64,000 nt of DNA from Karalla daura. Taxonomy: Eukaryota; Chordata; Actinopteri; Chaetodontiformes; Leiognathidae. Position 1 is the first letter of the stretch. The number at the start of each line of letters is the position of its first letter. This document shows, one piece after another, positions 12,916 to 26,200 of the stretch. The DNA lies in NCBI GenBank assembly GCA_029224185.1, contig CM055196.1, positions 7,455,427-7,519,426 on the forward strand. Reading direction: 5' to 3'. A program made the position numbers and the translations under genes. The notes beneath the pieces were generated by a model. That model did no database searches, was not told where the DNA came from, and saw only the letters and a list, made by a program, of their open reading frames with translations.

Positions 12916-15900
12916 GATTTAATTGGGAGTCATACAGTATATTGGCAAGGATTAAGGAGGTTTTGCATTGTGGTGTTGATACTTCAGCTCAGATTGATTC
13001 AGTATCATCTGCTACGGAGGAAATAAATATGCTAATGTACTAAAAGCACTGTTTTGGCAGTCAGTGCAATATAAGCCAATTGGATATATAGGAAGTTATC
13101 CAAGAGACCAGCAGACGATGGGTAATTGTTCAAATTACTCTGTGTTTTCTACTCACAGAGGAATCTCATTACAACAGTCTTTGAGATCATTGTTTTAAAT
13201 GTATGCCAGACATTTTCTTTGTTTCACTCGTAGCAGTAGCACTTTCCCAGGGACGAAGCTCGGTTAAAACTTCCCGCTTAGCGAGACACTTTCCTTACAA
13301 ATCTGTGCCTCTTAAAAAGTGGACGTACAGCATGTGATATTCATCAAGCACAATGAATGAATGAGGACGTTTTGTAACCGCTTGAAACAAACTAACCAGC
13401 TGTGTTACTGCTGCTCCCTGGCACACGTACCGCGCTGGCATACCAAACGCGCATTTATTATTTACTCACACATCAAACATTAGACAGAATGTCTAAACGT
13501 TCCTTACATACGACTTCATTTCCAGCGCAGCGAAACCCCTTCAAACACACTTGAATCACATATTACATTTTCCAGGAAAAGTGTTAACGTTTTAGAAGGG
13601 TAAATAGAAAGCTTCATTTGCAGAGAATAAACCAGAAGAGTGCATGCAACTTTGCATGAGTCAGAACGCATGTTTGTTCCCCACGAGTGGGCGTTTTGAG
13701 TAACATGCAAACCTCTGGGAGCAAACTACTCCAAACGTAAGATGACGATGATTCATCCCTCAGAGTTGATGTGTGTTTGCTTTCAGGCCACAGGGGGGAA
13801 GGAATCTGTGCACATGTGTGTGCTCACCATTCACGGCGAAATCCTGTAGTCAATACGTACGCTGGCACTTACAAAATCGCACACAAAAATGTGTCCGATC
13901 ACGTGGCTACATTCATCCGTGTGCATCTGCAAGCTTTCCTGGGTAAACAAAGTCCTTCTCAATGTTAAAGGAAAACCTTGAGTAGCATCAAGTATACAGT
14001 ATAGAGTATTTATCCTTTGTTCTCTGATGTTCACAGAGACGCTACTGAACATTGGTTCCATCAAAAATGCCTAGAAATCTTATTTCATTATCCAGAGGAC
14101 GTGACGATATCTCACATCTCTGACTGTTGTGATTCAACAGCGGCGAGGTAAAAGCGCCTCTTCCTCATGTGTAGCTCACCATTAACAGTGTTTACAGCTG
14201 CACTTAGAGCGGCAAAGAGCCCAGGGGGAAGTCAGGCCATCGCAGGGCCCCCTATAAACCACAGATGGGCCTGGGAGTCGATGCTTCATTGGTTTGTAAT
14301 TAGTGTCATGGGCCCTTTACCTGGGCAGCTTGTAAAGAGTGTGATTTGTGGAGCCACACACAGAGCAATCAAACGGGGCCACACGCTGCCACAGCTGCTT
14401 CGTGAGAGTCAGAGAGCTCACGTGCTGCTCGGGGGGAGCGGCGCTCCCAGCGTTCCTCCCGGGGTCACTGTCCGTGGTGCTGAGCAGCCGCTGCACATGG
14501 AGACACGTTTGCAGGACTCCGAGGCGGCGACGCTGGTCCAAATCACAATCGCATTAGATGACTGGCGTCGCTGTCTCGTTCACTTATTGCTTGGCTTCCA
14601 GCTGACTCGCGAGATCCGATCAAACGTCCTGACGCGGAAGTGGAGTGCAGCCATTACATCATGACAAACTGGCGACAGGCTGCCGCGTTGTTGTTTCTCG
14701 AGTTCTGAGTTCAATCTCGGAGCAGACGTTTAGCTGCGGCTGCTTAGATGTCTAAAGCCTTTCCCCCGCAGCCTGACCGTACAGTTGTCATGTGAGTTCT
14801 TCAAAACACTGATTAGGAACTGTGGGAAGACACAGAAAGAAAAGCACATTCTGTGGCCTTTTCTGAAGACACTCAATAACTGACAATAAAATAACGCTCC
14901 AAATGCAAATAGTATCTACACTGCATCACTGTTTTCATTTTCAATAAACCAGCTGTTGAACAGACCCTGAACTAAGATACATGGTTGATAAGTTGGTTGA
15001 GGAATGAATAGATGGCAGTTGATTTCCTGCCAGTTTTTTCCTATTCAGGAGATTCAGCTGTTTCACTCATCAGCCTCCCACTGCAGGCTCTCTAAAAAGC
15101 ATTCAATGAGAAATCGCTATGAGGACCTTATTGTCGAGATAGCGCGTGCCTAGATTCGGGAGCACCCCAAAGGTTTGCATGTGAGGAATAAAAGTCAGCT
15201 CCGTATTTGTGCTGCCACAGTGTTGTTTGGGCTTTGGATGCGGCTCTCTTTATTGAAAGCTGATCAGCAGAATGAGTGATGTTCCACTGTTGCCAAAAGA
15301 GGGTCTCTATCTCCCTCTGCCCTGCACGGCTATAAATGTACACACTCGTGCTGCTGCAAGGCGCTCTGGATGAAAGCGTCCACTAAATGGTGCGCACAAT
15401 GTGGGCTGCGTATGGAAGGGAACAGTCCCAGAGCAGCGCTCACACTCAGTCCACTCGACATGCAGAAGGTGTCCTTTGGAAAGGTCAACCTGACTACAGT
15501 AAGGCAGAAAAAGGACAGCCTCGTGTTTAAAAACACTCCACACAAACAAACACACACACACACACACGCATCCAAACATGACAAATTTGTGTGTGCGTTA
15601 TTACAATTTAGAATGAGAAATGAGGGAAATGAGTCATGACTAAGAGAAGGTCAGGGACTCTTGCTCTCTCTCTCTCTCTCAGTGTGTGTGAGAGAGTTTA
15701 TCTTGTTTACAGAGGTGTGTGTATTTGTGCACGTGTAGGTGTCGAGTGTGTGTGTACAGCGTGCGAGTGCTGTGTGCATGCATGTATTAGCATCCTCCAG
15801 CATGTGAAGGGCAACGAGGCAACAACCTCTCTCTCTCCCTTTCTCTCTCTCCCCCATACGCACGTTCACTCGCAACAGTGTGTAAACTGAGCCGGATGCG

Positions 15901-17929
15901 AGTGTAACTACTACAGTGTGTATGTATCCACTGCATGTTGAACCAGGGTTTCTTACACTGGACTACAACCACAGTGCGTAGCATCAAAACATGATACTTC
16001 TCCAATTGCATTGACTGCAAGCAAATTACACATTAAATGTAACCCTTGCGTGTGGTTGAACATGTGCTAAGGATCATTCTGCTTTTCATATTTCAGTTCC
16101 AAATGTCCTGTGTCAGGTTTCTTTCTCCAGCATGAAGTCTGAGAGCTGCTTGCTTGAGGAGGTACTTTAGTGTGCCTTGGAAATTTGACCCCTCTCTTGC
16201 GCTTCAGAAAAACACAGAAAAATAGCAGACACTCCATTCAAAAACTGATAAATGACAGACTACTGTCAGTGTCATTATCACTCTGAGTGTTTTTAACACT
16301 CTACAGCCATCGTGTTTAACACCAACACCAATAATGTCACAGTAATGGATGCATTCAGCTAACACACAACCGCTGTCATTAAAAGGATATGACGGAAAAT
16401 AAACGTCATGCAACGTAGAGATGAAATCATTACATTGAGTTTAGGTGCATAAAAAGAGCAGCAGTTATTAAAACCGAATTAGTTGAATTACACAAACTGT
16501 GGCTAAAACATGTCTGACATTTACATGTGATCGAGAGGTGAACATGTTTCTCTGTCCAGCACACATACACCTGTAAACAGTGCCCTCAATGCAATTGCTC
16601 ACCACCGCCTGATTTGCTGATGACATCCTTTTTTTCCATATATCAGTGGAAAGCTTTTAACCTAAATCAACTGTATGATTTGGACGAGGCGATTCGCTCG
16701 TAGGATTCCAGTCACCCAGCTTCTCTAATGTTGAGTTAAAACAATTCCCGGCCCTAGGATGCCCTTCATTCCACGACATAATAGCTCAGTGTCCATAATA
16801 ATGAGACATCATCACAGAGCCTCTCACAGACATGATGATGCCGTGACCCCCAGCATGTTATTATCACATCCTCCACTTGCATATCTGTGTCTGCGTGTGT
16901 GTGTGTGTTTGTGTGGGAAAGGAAGGTATGGGGAGGAAGTTAGGTGTGACACCTAATAAATAAGATAAAATATATGGAGCTGAGCATATGGCACATGAAT
17001 ATGTTAGGCCATGTGTTACTGGTTAAACATATACATATATATATGCATCTTTGTGCTTGTATTCAATCGTGTCACAGGTTTTGCTGGTGCAAGATTTGAG
17101 CACTGTGCCCATGTGCACTGCTTGTACAACATAAAATTTGTTGTAATAAACTCAGGGTTTGACATTATCATTTCAATGTATTATTAGTGTCTAGATTTTT
17201 TTTTTATAAAGTGCCATAATCAAACACACACAGTTGTGTTCACAGCATCAGCCAGTTCTATTTTAATGAGACTATCAGTTGGAAACAAACCATCAAAGGA
17301 AGGCGAGCGGTATTCTGTTTCAAGGCTCAGCCAAAGTTAAAATCCTGGCACATTGCAGCTGTACTCTCTTTCTAACTGCATATGTTTATTGTGCATACAT
17401 AAGTGAGAGGAAACCTCATAAATGCAGGGAAAAGCAATATGGTTTTACCTCTATCCTCAAACTGACAAAACCACAGCTTTCTGCAAGTCATGGCGTTTTT
17501 TTTCTTCCTCTCCGGTTTTTGCTGCACTTTGTAAACGACAATTTGAATTACCTTATAAGAAAATAAAAAAAAGTATCACCACTTTCTGTCTGCCTCAGTC
17601 TGCCGAACTTCCCTTTGAATCCGGCTCTCAACAGGGGTTCCTCTGCTCAACACACATAAACAACCCTGCGTGCACGCACATACACACACACACACCACTC
17701 TTCATAAAAATCCTGACTGACTGACAGAACAAGTAAAAAGAGGGATGCATTAAAATTCATGAACTTCTATTTGAAAGGATTCTGCACAGTGCCCTCAACA
17801 CACGATTGTTCACACACAGAGAATTCAACTGGCTTCTGTGGAGACTTACTTAGCGTTGAAAAAATATGTACAAATGCAGAGACACACCACGCTCCGAAAA
17901 CACACATTAAGGTCTCCAAACAACCCCAG

Positions 17930-18075
17930 GGTGTGAATGAGAGAGTGAACGGCGTGTGTGTCCTGCAATGGACTGGTGATCTGTCCAGGGTGTGTTACCA
18001 GCCTTTGCCCAATGTGAGGCACCAGCAGACCCACTGTGACACTATTCTGTACATAAAATGAAGGATGGATGGACG
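17930..18075 (+). repeat. Dispersed repeat fragment with GGATGGATGG tail
   Basis: Plus-strand copy: AATGGACTGGTGATCTGTCC and GGGTGTGTTACCAGCCTTTG, ending in AAGGATGGATGGAC. Same family as 32530-32778; only the 3' half is present. Confidence 0.7.
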
Positions 18076-18369
18076 ATATATGATATATGACTTTGCTTAA
18101 ATGCAAGTTGCAAGTCACATATTGCAATCTCAGTGGCTGTGACAGCTGCCCGCAGACAAGCAGACAAGATAAAGGAAGGCAATGACATTTCACATGCCAG
18201 GTAGGATAACAGGCTGGAAGTAAGATCATGAGGCACACTGTACATCTACCTTTAGGTGTACTTTAGGCATGATGGGATGACATGCAGGGTCACAGGTCAC
18301 ATACAGGACTTAAACTCTTCTTCAGTTCTGGTTTTGAGCACCAAAGAAAACGTTCAGACTAAGATTAAT

Positions 18370-18393
18370 GGGGGGGGTGGGGGGAGGGTGGGG
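18370..18393 (+). other. G-quadruplex-type motif
   Basis: Four G runs (8, 6, 3 and 4 G) separated by single bases T, A and T: a near-ideal intramolecular quadruplex pattern on the plus strand, antisense to ntrk3 transcription. Confidence 0.8.
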
Positions 18394-19559
18394 TCAGGAC
18401 AGAGAACGAAGGGCTGGGGACTGGCAGGTGGTGTGGATCTGAGAGGGAGGATGGCATCTGTGGGTGGCAGTGCGCATTGGTTGGTTGTGAATTGCTCTAA
18501 CGCAGTCAGGTTGGCCTGAATAAATGGAAAGGTCTCCTGCGGTGATGTCAAAACACATTTTCTTCCCTCCATCTTACAAGAAGTGAGGCCAACTGCACCA
18601 GGATCACAAACATTTCCAAGATATTGTCATATATTCTTATTCCCTGTGTTTTTCTCCCTGTGTTGGAGATGGCATGCCATATTACCTTAAAAAAAGCTCA
18701 ATGACATGTATACTGTTTCTTAAGTGTATTCTATAAAAGCTAACTTGCACTAAAGTAAGCTTCTTTCAGCAATTTCACCACACCTGCTGCGGTGTTTATC
18801 TGATCCCTGATCAGGGGGAGAGCAGTTGAATGAATGCCCATGGTGACGAGAATAAAACCTTTGTCTTGCCTGCCGACCAGCCACGCATGTAATCGGTGTG
18901 TTTGACGGATCATCAATCATTAGCTAGCTCACTAAATTGATTCAGATGAATGCCAAAACCCTCTAGACCAGAGTAAAGCCTACTTTGATTCATCAGAGAT
19001 AAGGTTGCTAATCCGTATAGGGTAGAGGCATAGTTCCTCAAGCACATTTAAAAGGTACAAGGTTTTGTGTTCATGAACTGAACGCATAAAAATGATCAAA
19101 TGTGATCAAATTTTATAGAGACTTTCATGGAAATCTTCCATTAATTGAATGATTGGCATGAACCAAAGTGCTGATCAAGAGGAAACTCTGAAAAGAAGAA
19201 AAGGAGTAAAGACCAAGAGGGAAAGACATCAGAGAAGAAAGAGCCTGAGAAGCTAAGACAGTGGGTAGGAGGTTAGTGGGGAAACAAGGGTTGAATGTAT
19301 ATGTTCCTGGTCTAAATCCACCAAATCCTGCGTATACCTCAAGAGATTGCAGAGTTTTTTCATTGTTGCTTTCATCTTCTCTTTTCATCTCGTTTCTCCT
19401 TTAATCTCATTACCTCTACACATGCCTCAGGTTTAACATTTCATGTTTCTGCAGTTGCAGATGTGTACTGCTCAATGGGAATAACATCAATAAAGTCTGA
19501 ATTCATTAAAGAACATTACACAACATACAGATCTCTGCCATCACAGTGGAATTCCACAT

Positions 19560-19800
19560 CCATCTGCTCCTTCATCATCCTGCCACATCTTTCGGCAGTG
19601 TATGACCATCAGTACCTTGTCCCCACCCTCCAGCAACCTGGGTCTGCTGATCTGCACTCTCTTTGCTCATATTCTGCATCAAAGACTGCACCTCCAGGGA
19701 GGGAGGATGGGCCTAAGCCACACAGCCTCACTGACGGGGTCCCTCAGGGCTCAGTCTTAGGTGTCTTTTCATTTTGCCTGTCACATGCTGCAGATAGATT
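19560..19800 (+). mobile_element. LINE reverse transcriptase fragment (GVPQGSVLG motif)
   Basis: A plus-strand open frame contains the peptide DGVPQGSVLG (GVPQGSVLG at 19736-19762), the conserved reverse transcriptase motif of L2/CR1/Rex-type LINEs. It is preceded by a weakly similar stretch and followed by sequence that quickly loses similarity. No catalytic FADD/YADD box follows. This is a short, inactive fragment; the boundaries given are approximate. Confidence 0.7.
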
Positions 19801-20924
19801 TCAATTTTCTTTCCCACTAAAGGTCCTGCTGATTGAAGTGTTATTTTCCAAGATAACAGAAATACACGGTCAAACGTAATTAAGGACTAAATACCTTAAA
19901 GACAGTATGGTGCTCTGTGACGCACTAGTAGTCTCACCATCTTACACTAGAGGATGTTGCTGCTTCATTTTCTGTTTTTCTATCTGAGGAATTCATCCAA
20001 ATCAATGAAATGACAAGGATGCACAGTATATGAACCCCCTCAGCATAAAATAGGACAAACACAGTAGACTTTTTAGAATTACTTCAGGGTAACGCTGGTC
20101 CAGGTGAAAATCAAATCAATAGTGGAGAATGGGGGAAACACAACGGGAGCGAGAAAGTTTTACCAGAATACCAACTGTTACTCAAAATGTTTTGGGCCAT
20201 ATTACATGATTTTCTCTAAATCGGAGCACAGTCAAATATATGTGGACACCCACACAGAAATAAATTTGGTTTGAAGAGTCTGTGATTCAAAACAACATAC
20301 AAAGCTGTTGCTGCAATAGCTCATTGGGTCATATTGCATAATTTCTAAGGAGGATGTTGTGCATGTCGTAGGAGGTCTGGATGAAAATAATGTGTGTTTA
20401 AACATCCGCAGCTAAAACGGGAGCAGTGGTAGTAGCAGCAGTATTGGTGATGAAACTGAGTCTTCCTGTAGTGACCAACCCTCAGTGAACCTGTGTCTGT
20501 GTTTGTCTCTCTCTGCTGTGATCACATATACTCCTTTGATTCCCGCTCCATCTGTGTCCCTCCTCTCCTTTCAGCTGATGATGTAACAATGTTTATTATT
20601 CATAGCTGCTGAGATTATGGCCCTCATCAGTATTCCTCTCAGGACAGGAGGGAAGAGAAAAGAGAGCAAGAAAGGCACATTTCATTTACATTTCCAGCTC
20701 TGTTTTGTCTTTCTGATTAGTCCTGAATGCAGTTTCAGACACACTGGCCAATTGCTACAAATAGCTCGGCCGCCCGCATGTGCACATTGTTACATATATC
20801 AACAACCTTTTTGGAAGTATGGGTCATTACATGTCCCCAGACTCATTCTGCCCAGGTTGGGGTCATTGAAGCCCTCTACTTTCATTGCAGTGCACCTGAC
20901 CTCCAAATTTCCTCCCCTGAATGG

Positions 20925-21540
20925 TGAGTCGGGGGAGGGACTGGGGAGGAGTTTCACCTAGCTTTTTCAGGCTGTGCCTGACCAGGTACTATGGCAGATC
21001 CAGCCATCAGGCACTCGCTGACAGGCCGTCCACCCAGATCTGGAGGCCCCAACCCCAACCACATCTGGAGCATATCTCCAGATGTCAGCCCTAGGCTTCC
21101 TCCAGGCAGGGTCACATCTTGTTGATCTACCTGTCTGTCCTCATTGCTAGCCTCATTTATGGTCATGAGCAGTCATGCCTGACAGAACAGGATACAAGTA
21201 GCTGAGATGGAGTAGGGTGGCTGGGGTCTCCCTTAGAGATAGGGTGAGAAGCTCAGTCATCCAGGATAGACCTGGAGTGGAGCCAGTGTTCTTGGTTTGG
21301 AAGGGAGTCAGCTGAGGTGGTTTGGACACCTGTTGAGGATGCCACCAGGGTCCCTTCCAAGGGAGGTGTTCCTGGCACGGCCAGCTGGGAGGCAGACCTC
21401 GGGGCAGACCCAGGACCAGATGGAGGGATTGTATCTCCTCACTGGCCTGGGAACACCTGGGGATCCCAAGTCAGTTATTTGATGTTGCAGGGAAGTCTGG
21501 GGCCCTCTGCTCAAGCTTCTACCCCTGGGACCCAAGTTTT
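20925..21540 (+). mobile_element. Degraded non-LTR retrotransposon 3' end
   Basis: Remnant of the 3' coding end of a LINE common in fish genomes. The plus strand encodes a recognisable but broken C-terminal segment: a VAG.SLRDRVRSS-like stretch (around 21215-21260), then SQLRWFGHLLRMPPG (from about 21306) and a GRQTSGQTQDQ stretch in place of the usual basic-proline-rich region. It continues to a WERLG-like segment with frame errors and ends in a LLPLGP-like tail. The first 100 bases (20930-21060) match another frequently associated fish repeat segment (TTTTTCAGGCTGTGCCTGACC type). Frameshifts and stops mark it as dead. The LINE clade is not assigned here. Confidence 0.8.
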
Positions 21541-22523
21541 ATAACAAAACTCAGTTGAATCCTGAGATTAAGGACACAGCATTATGGCGGTTCATTTTTC
21601 AGCTGATACTTTCTCTATGTGGTTCACTAGAAGAATAAAGAACATTGTTTTGAAGCAACAGTGAAAAGGAAGCCGGTTAATTATCATAAAGGTAGCCATT
21701 GTCTTCAATATCCAGTTTATTGCCTTTTTAGGCAAAATGTACTCATCAAACAAAACTCACGTTAAGCAGCACTAAGTCTGTTTAACCTGTTAACTTTGAT
21801 CAATTGCAGTGCTGGCTCCACTATACTTGAGCTTGGTCTTTGTATAGTAGTTGTATAATGACACATGTAAGTATCAAACAACTCAGTACTGAAAACCATA
21901 ATGAAAACCATTATGGTGTTACATTAAAAGCCACTGTTTCATTCCTTTCCTGAAGATGGAAAAAAGTTTTAGACAGCAACGTTGAAAATAATGGTCGGAT
22001 AAATGATGATCATTCATCGTCACCATCACTTTGACCACCATTATCACCAGCAGTGCCCTGCCATTGTTATAAGTATCACCATGGCTTTTCACGATGGCAA
22101 CTCGCCCTTCTCTTTTGATTTATTCTTGTTACTATCATTACATGAATTATACCACTGCCTATGCTTATTATCTTAAATGACTGTCAGGAATGAAAGTCTT
22201 CACAATATCAGATGCTCACACAAAGATGCACCCTTGCTTGCACACACACACACTCACACACTCACACATGCTTGTGCTTGATTAGAATGGACTATTTTCA
22301 GAACAACTGACTGGGCTGTGAAATGACAGCTGTTGCCATTGTAATTAAAACTGTCAGTCATTCTCTCCCAGGTCTGTGTGGGTGTGACACTGCACAGTCT
22401 ATGGTTGTTTCACTTGTCAATCACACGAATGCTTGTCATATGTTGTCCACACCATCAAACTCCCCATACATACACCTAGTTGTCTTATAGGAGACTATTA
22501 CAGTGATGTCATTGTCGAAATGG

Positions 22524-22524
<1 letters not shown>

Positions 22525-22608
<84 letters not shown>
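22525..22608. repeat. (TG)42 perfect microsatellite
   Basis: 84 bases of uninterrupted TG, the longest pure tract in the window and likely highly polymorphic. Confidence 0.98.
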
Positions 22609-22609
<1 letters not shown>

Positions 22610-23254
22610 ATTACGCAAGTAAAAGTTGAAAAGTTGAGAGTCGAAAGTTAGTCACACTTCCTTTGGTCTGATATAATACATTACATTTTCACATGAAATG
22701 AAAAAAGAAAAATGTCATGACAAAGAATTACAGCGCTGTACACCTTGTCCAAGGTGTAATCACTGAACCGACTGGCGTCATCACAATGATTCATAGTAAA
22801 ACACACTTCCTGATTGACTCAAGTGTCTGAAATGAGAAAATCAACACAAAAATATAGACAAAAAAATAGACTGAGGTGACCGCTGATTTATATGTATATG
22901 AGATATGAACATTTTGAGTGGCTTCTACTGTTTTATTCCATATTCCCTTTGACCCCCATTCAATATTTTATATGTCCTGCTCAATTTTGTCAATAAATAC
23001 CTCATAATTGCACTAATATTGCAGTAATATTATCAGCCTGTTTACTGTTCGCCAAGAAGCACATTTTTTTCAATTATGAATATTTTCAACAGACTAAATT
23101 GTGTTTCATTTGTGTCCAAGTACTGAAAGGGCAAAGGCAATCTCAACTGTGCTTCTCTTTTTCCCCCTTCACAATTTGCATACTTAACTGAATATCAATA
23201 ATAATTTCAACAAGCAGGTTCCTGAGTGCAGAGGATGTCCAAGTTTTCTAGCTC

Positions 23255-23262
23255 CACACACA

Positions 23263-23294
<32 letters not shown>
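23255..23294. repeat. (CA)n microsatellite
   Basis: CA run with one CAGA step near its start. Confidence 0.95.
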
Positions 23295-23295
<1 letters not shown>

Positions 23296-26200
23296 GAATA
23301 AATCCACACAACCGCACACAAAAACACACAGAGAGGAACAAACACCATCTGCCAACTTCCTGCTGTTCAGGAAGTCTCAGCAGCGCTAAAATGGCCGCCC
23401 TCATGTCAGGCCAGCTGAAGCCCTGATTGGCTGCTGTTCTGTCCTTGGAGACGGTTGCTATGCCAAACAATGTGAAATGTCAAGACGTAAAGGATCAAAT
23501 TACTGATGTTTTTTTTTTACCACATCCATTACTTGCACTCGACATGCTGTTCTTAACACATACCCTTGAATATTCAATAAGCACATGTACTCATGCATCC
23601 CACACTATAACTGAGGCTACACAACCACCTGGTAACGTGATAAATGTTAACATAGCTGAAATATTTACCTACAATGGCGCTGAATTCCGATGCAGGTGCA
23701 TTTTGTGCAAGCTTGCCTGACTGCAGTCATCCCCATACGGATAATGATGTCTCTGTGCGCCTAACCATACACTAACCATGACAAATAACTATGGATATGT
23801 AGTGGCCGGCCCCCACAGACAGACACCCCAGAGAGCCTCAGATATCAGAGGTGCTGGCTCAGCTACAGCACAGGTGCCTCGACGCCTATCCCAGGGCTGT
23901 GAACACGTTGCCAGAGCAGCATCACAATCTTCGTGCGCGGCTTCGAAACCAAGCAAGACAAGCAGCTCTGCATCTCTGCAGATGAGGTCAATTAGGCTTC
24001 TAACCCAATATGAGAGCGTAGTGAGCTTCTCACAACATAATGCAAATGGTTCGTGGCACCGTCCGTTTGGCCTTCAGTCTTTATTCTGCAGACACTAATG
24101 TGCCCCGCCGGCTGCAGTCGGTTATCGATGGTCATAAGCACCTGGAGAGCGATGTGTGAAACGCTCAGAAACACAGGCAGATCAAAGACAAAAACAACAG
24201 TCCGTCAGTCCTCCGAGAGCTGCTTGGCGTGGCGTGTAATCGGCAATTGCAGCGCAATGATTCTTTGTTTTAAAACTGTTATCACGCTACAGTATTTAAG
24301 AAAACAGGAGACGTAAGCATGAAAATCGCCTGGAAAACGACGGAATGTGGAGACATCATCTCAAACTAGGTCCAGCTGAAGCTTTGAGGAAAAGTTCAAA
24401 ACACAAACCCCCCCAGAGGACATTACATATGTGTTTTTCCCGTGGCCTGAGAGAAACAACTGACTGATTCCTGAAGTAAAAGAAACTTGGCTGTCGGCTC
24501 AAAGGCATTACCGGCATAAACAGTTAAGAGAGAAATATTGTGATTATCCCGGACTGGCGTTTGATCCGCTGCCATAATTAACATCCCAGTCAGTCTGCCA
24601 TCATACAAAGCCACGGTTTAATCACCTCTTCATGAGTCACAGACATGCAAAGCGCGGACCGGTGCATATTAAACAGCACATGTGTTGCAGTGGTTATTAA
24701 ATATCGCGGGGCGCTTAATGATTAATAATGTCTTCCGTGTCCGTTTGTCTACAGGCGCCGTGGGTGACAGCAGCGCTAATGAAAAGTGACAAATCATTAC
24801 TGTTCTTGGTTGTACTTTGATTTTTCTGCCACACGGATGAGTCTGGCTCGTTCACTGGTGTGTTTCACAAGTCGTATAATACGAGCGCGTAGGACCGGCG
24901 GTCGAGGAAATGCATTGTGGGTTTGTTGGCGAATGATTTTCTACTTTTGCGTGAAGCGTAAACAGCCTGCGTGCCGTCTGCTCCGTATCCTTGTGTGTCT
25001 GCTTTAATTTACTGTCAGCTATTGACGACCGCGTCCCTGACCTGCCAAGTGCCGATGAGGATCATGCAAATTTCCTCTTGTGCCCTAGATAAGGTCGTCT
25101 GTGTGCTATTCTCGGACAGGGTTACTATTCCAGACGGGAGGCCCTGAAAGTGACACAGTAACCAACTTCACCAGACATTATCCACTGGAACTTTTTGCAT
25201 GGTTGTTAGTGTTCAAGGCAGACAGAATAAGACAATTTGTGATGCAAGCTGCCCTCTATGACGTCAGAGAAACGTAAAAGACAAAAAAAAGATCGTAATC
25301 AGTCCTCAAAACATGACAGCAGATCACTGTGTTTCACTGGATTTAACATCCAACATAAATTTAATTGGAAGCCACTGTTTTAGTGTTTAAGCTTGCAGGC
25401 TGTCACATCTTGCAGGTCCTGGCTGGCCTCACCTTCAACAATGCCTCCATACTAATAGAGAGAGGCAGCACTGATAGGTGTTACCTCCACCTACGGTGCG
25501 GGTAAATGCAGGGGAACAAATCTTTGCAGTGTGGGAATGCTAAGACGGAAACGCATCTGCGATTGTGTTTCACTTAAAAGTCAGCCCTCCCTCTCTGCAA
25601 TAATAGTGCTCTTTGGTCGTGGCTGCGGCACATTTGCGCCGCAGCATGTGCCACAGTGTGGCGTTAATAGAAGCTCGCACACAGTCCCGCACAGGTAAAG
25701 TCGCCCTAGCGCCACGGCTCGCGAAATGATGTCACGTCAGACTGCATTTAGATTGTGGATTACGCCGTTATAAAGTGCCCTGCCGTGTGTGTGAAGAACG
25801 GGGGCGTGCTTTCAGCTGGCTATGCGGCTTTGTATTGTGTCACACACGCTTCTGTGCACGTTAGAAAAGGAGGGAGTGTGAGGGATGGCGAGAGGGAGAG
25901 ATGACTGCCTGTCGTGTCATCAACAGCTCAGACGCACTAAACAGTTTAGCAGGAAATAAAAGCTCCGAGCCGTTGAGATGTCCGGGCTCTGTGCAGAGAG
26001 GAGCGCTCGTTCGCTTCTGCCGTGATCGTGCATGACACTGCGTCTGACTGAGTCTGACTGCGCTCTGACAGCTCCTGTGCTGTTGCATTACTTAGACTGG
26101 CACACTTTGGTTCACTCCAAGCTGTGACTGACTGCTCGGATCAGCGCTCAGATAACATCGGGATGGCCGCTTTAGACGACTTCAGTATGTTTCCCGAACC

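Noticed and set aside
14167..14664. 165-codon plus-strand open frame
   Set aside because: GC-rich chance frame with overlapping frames on both strands; no domain or family signature. The underlying DNA may be conserved noncoding sequence, but that cannot be judged here.
19463..19879. Intact reverse transcriptase gene
   Set aside because: Only the GVPQGSVLG motif is convincing; the catalytic aspartate box and flanking domains are missing, so it is a fragment.
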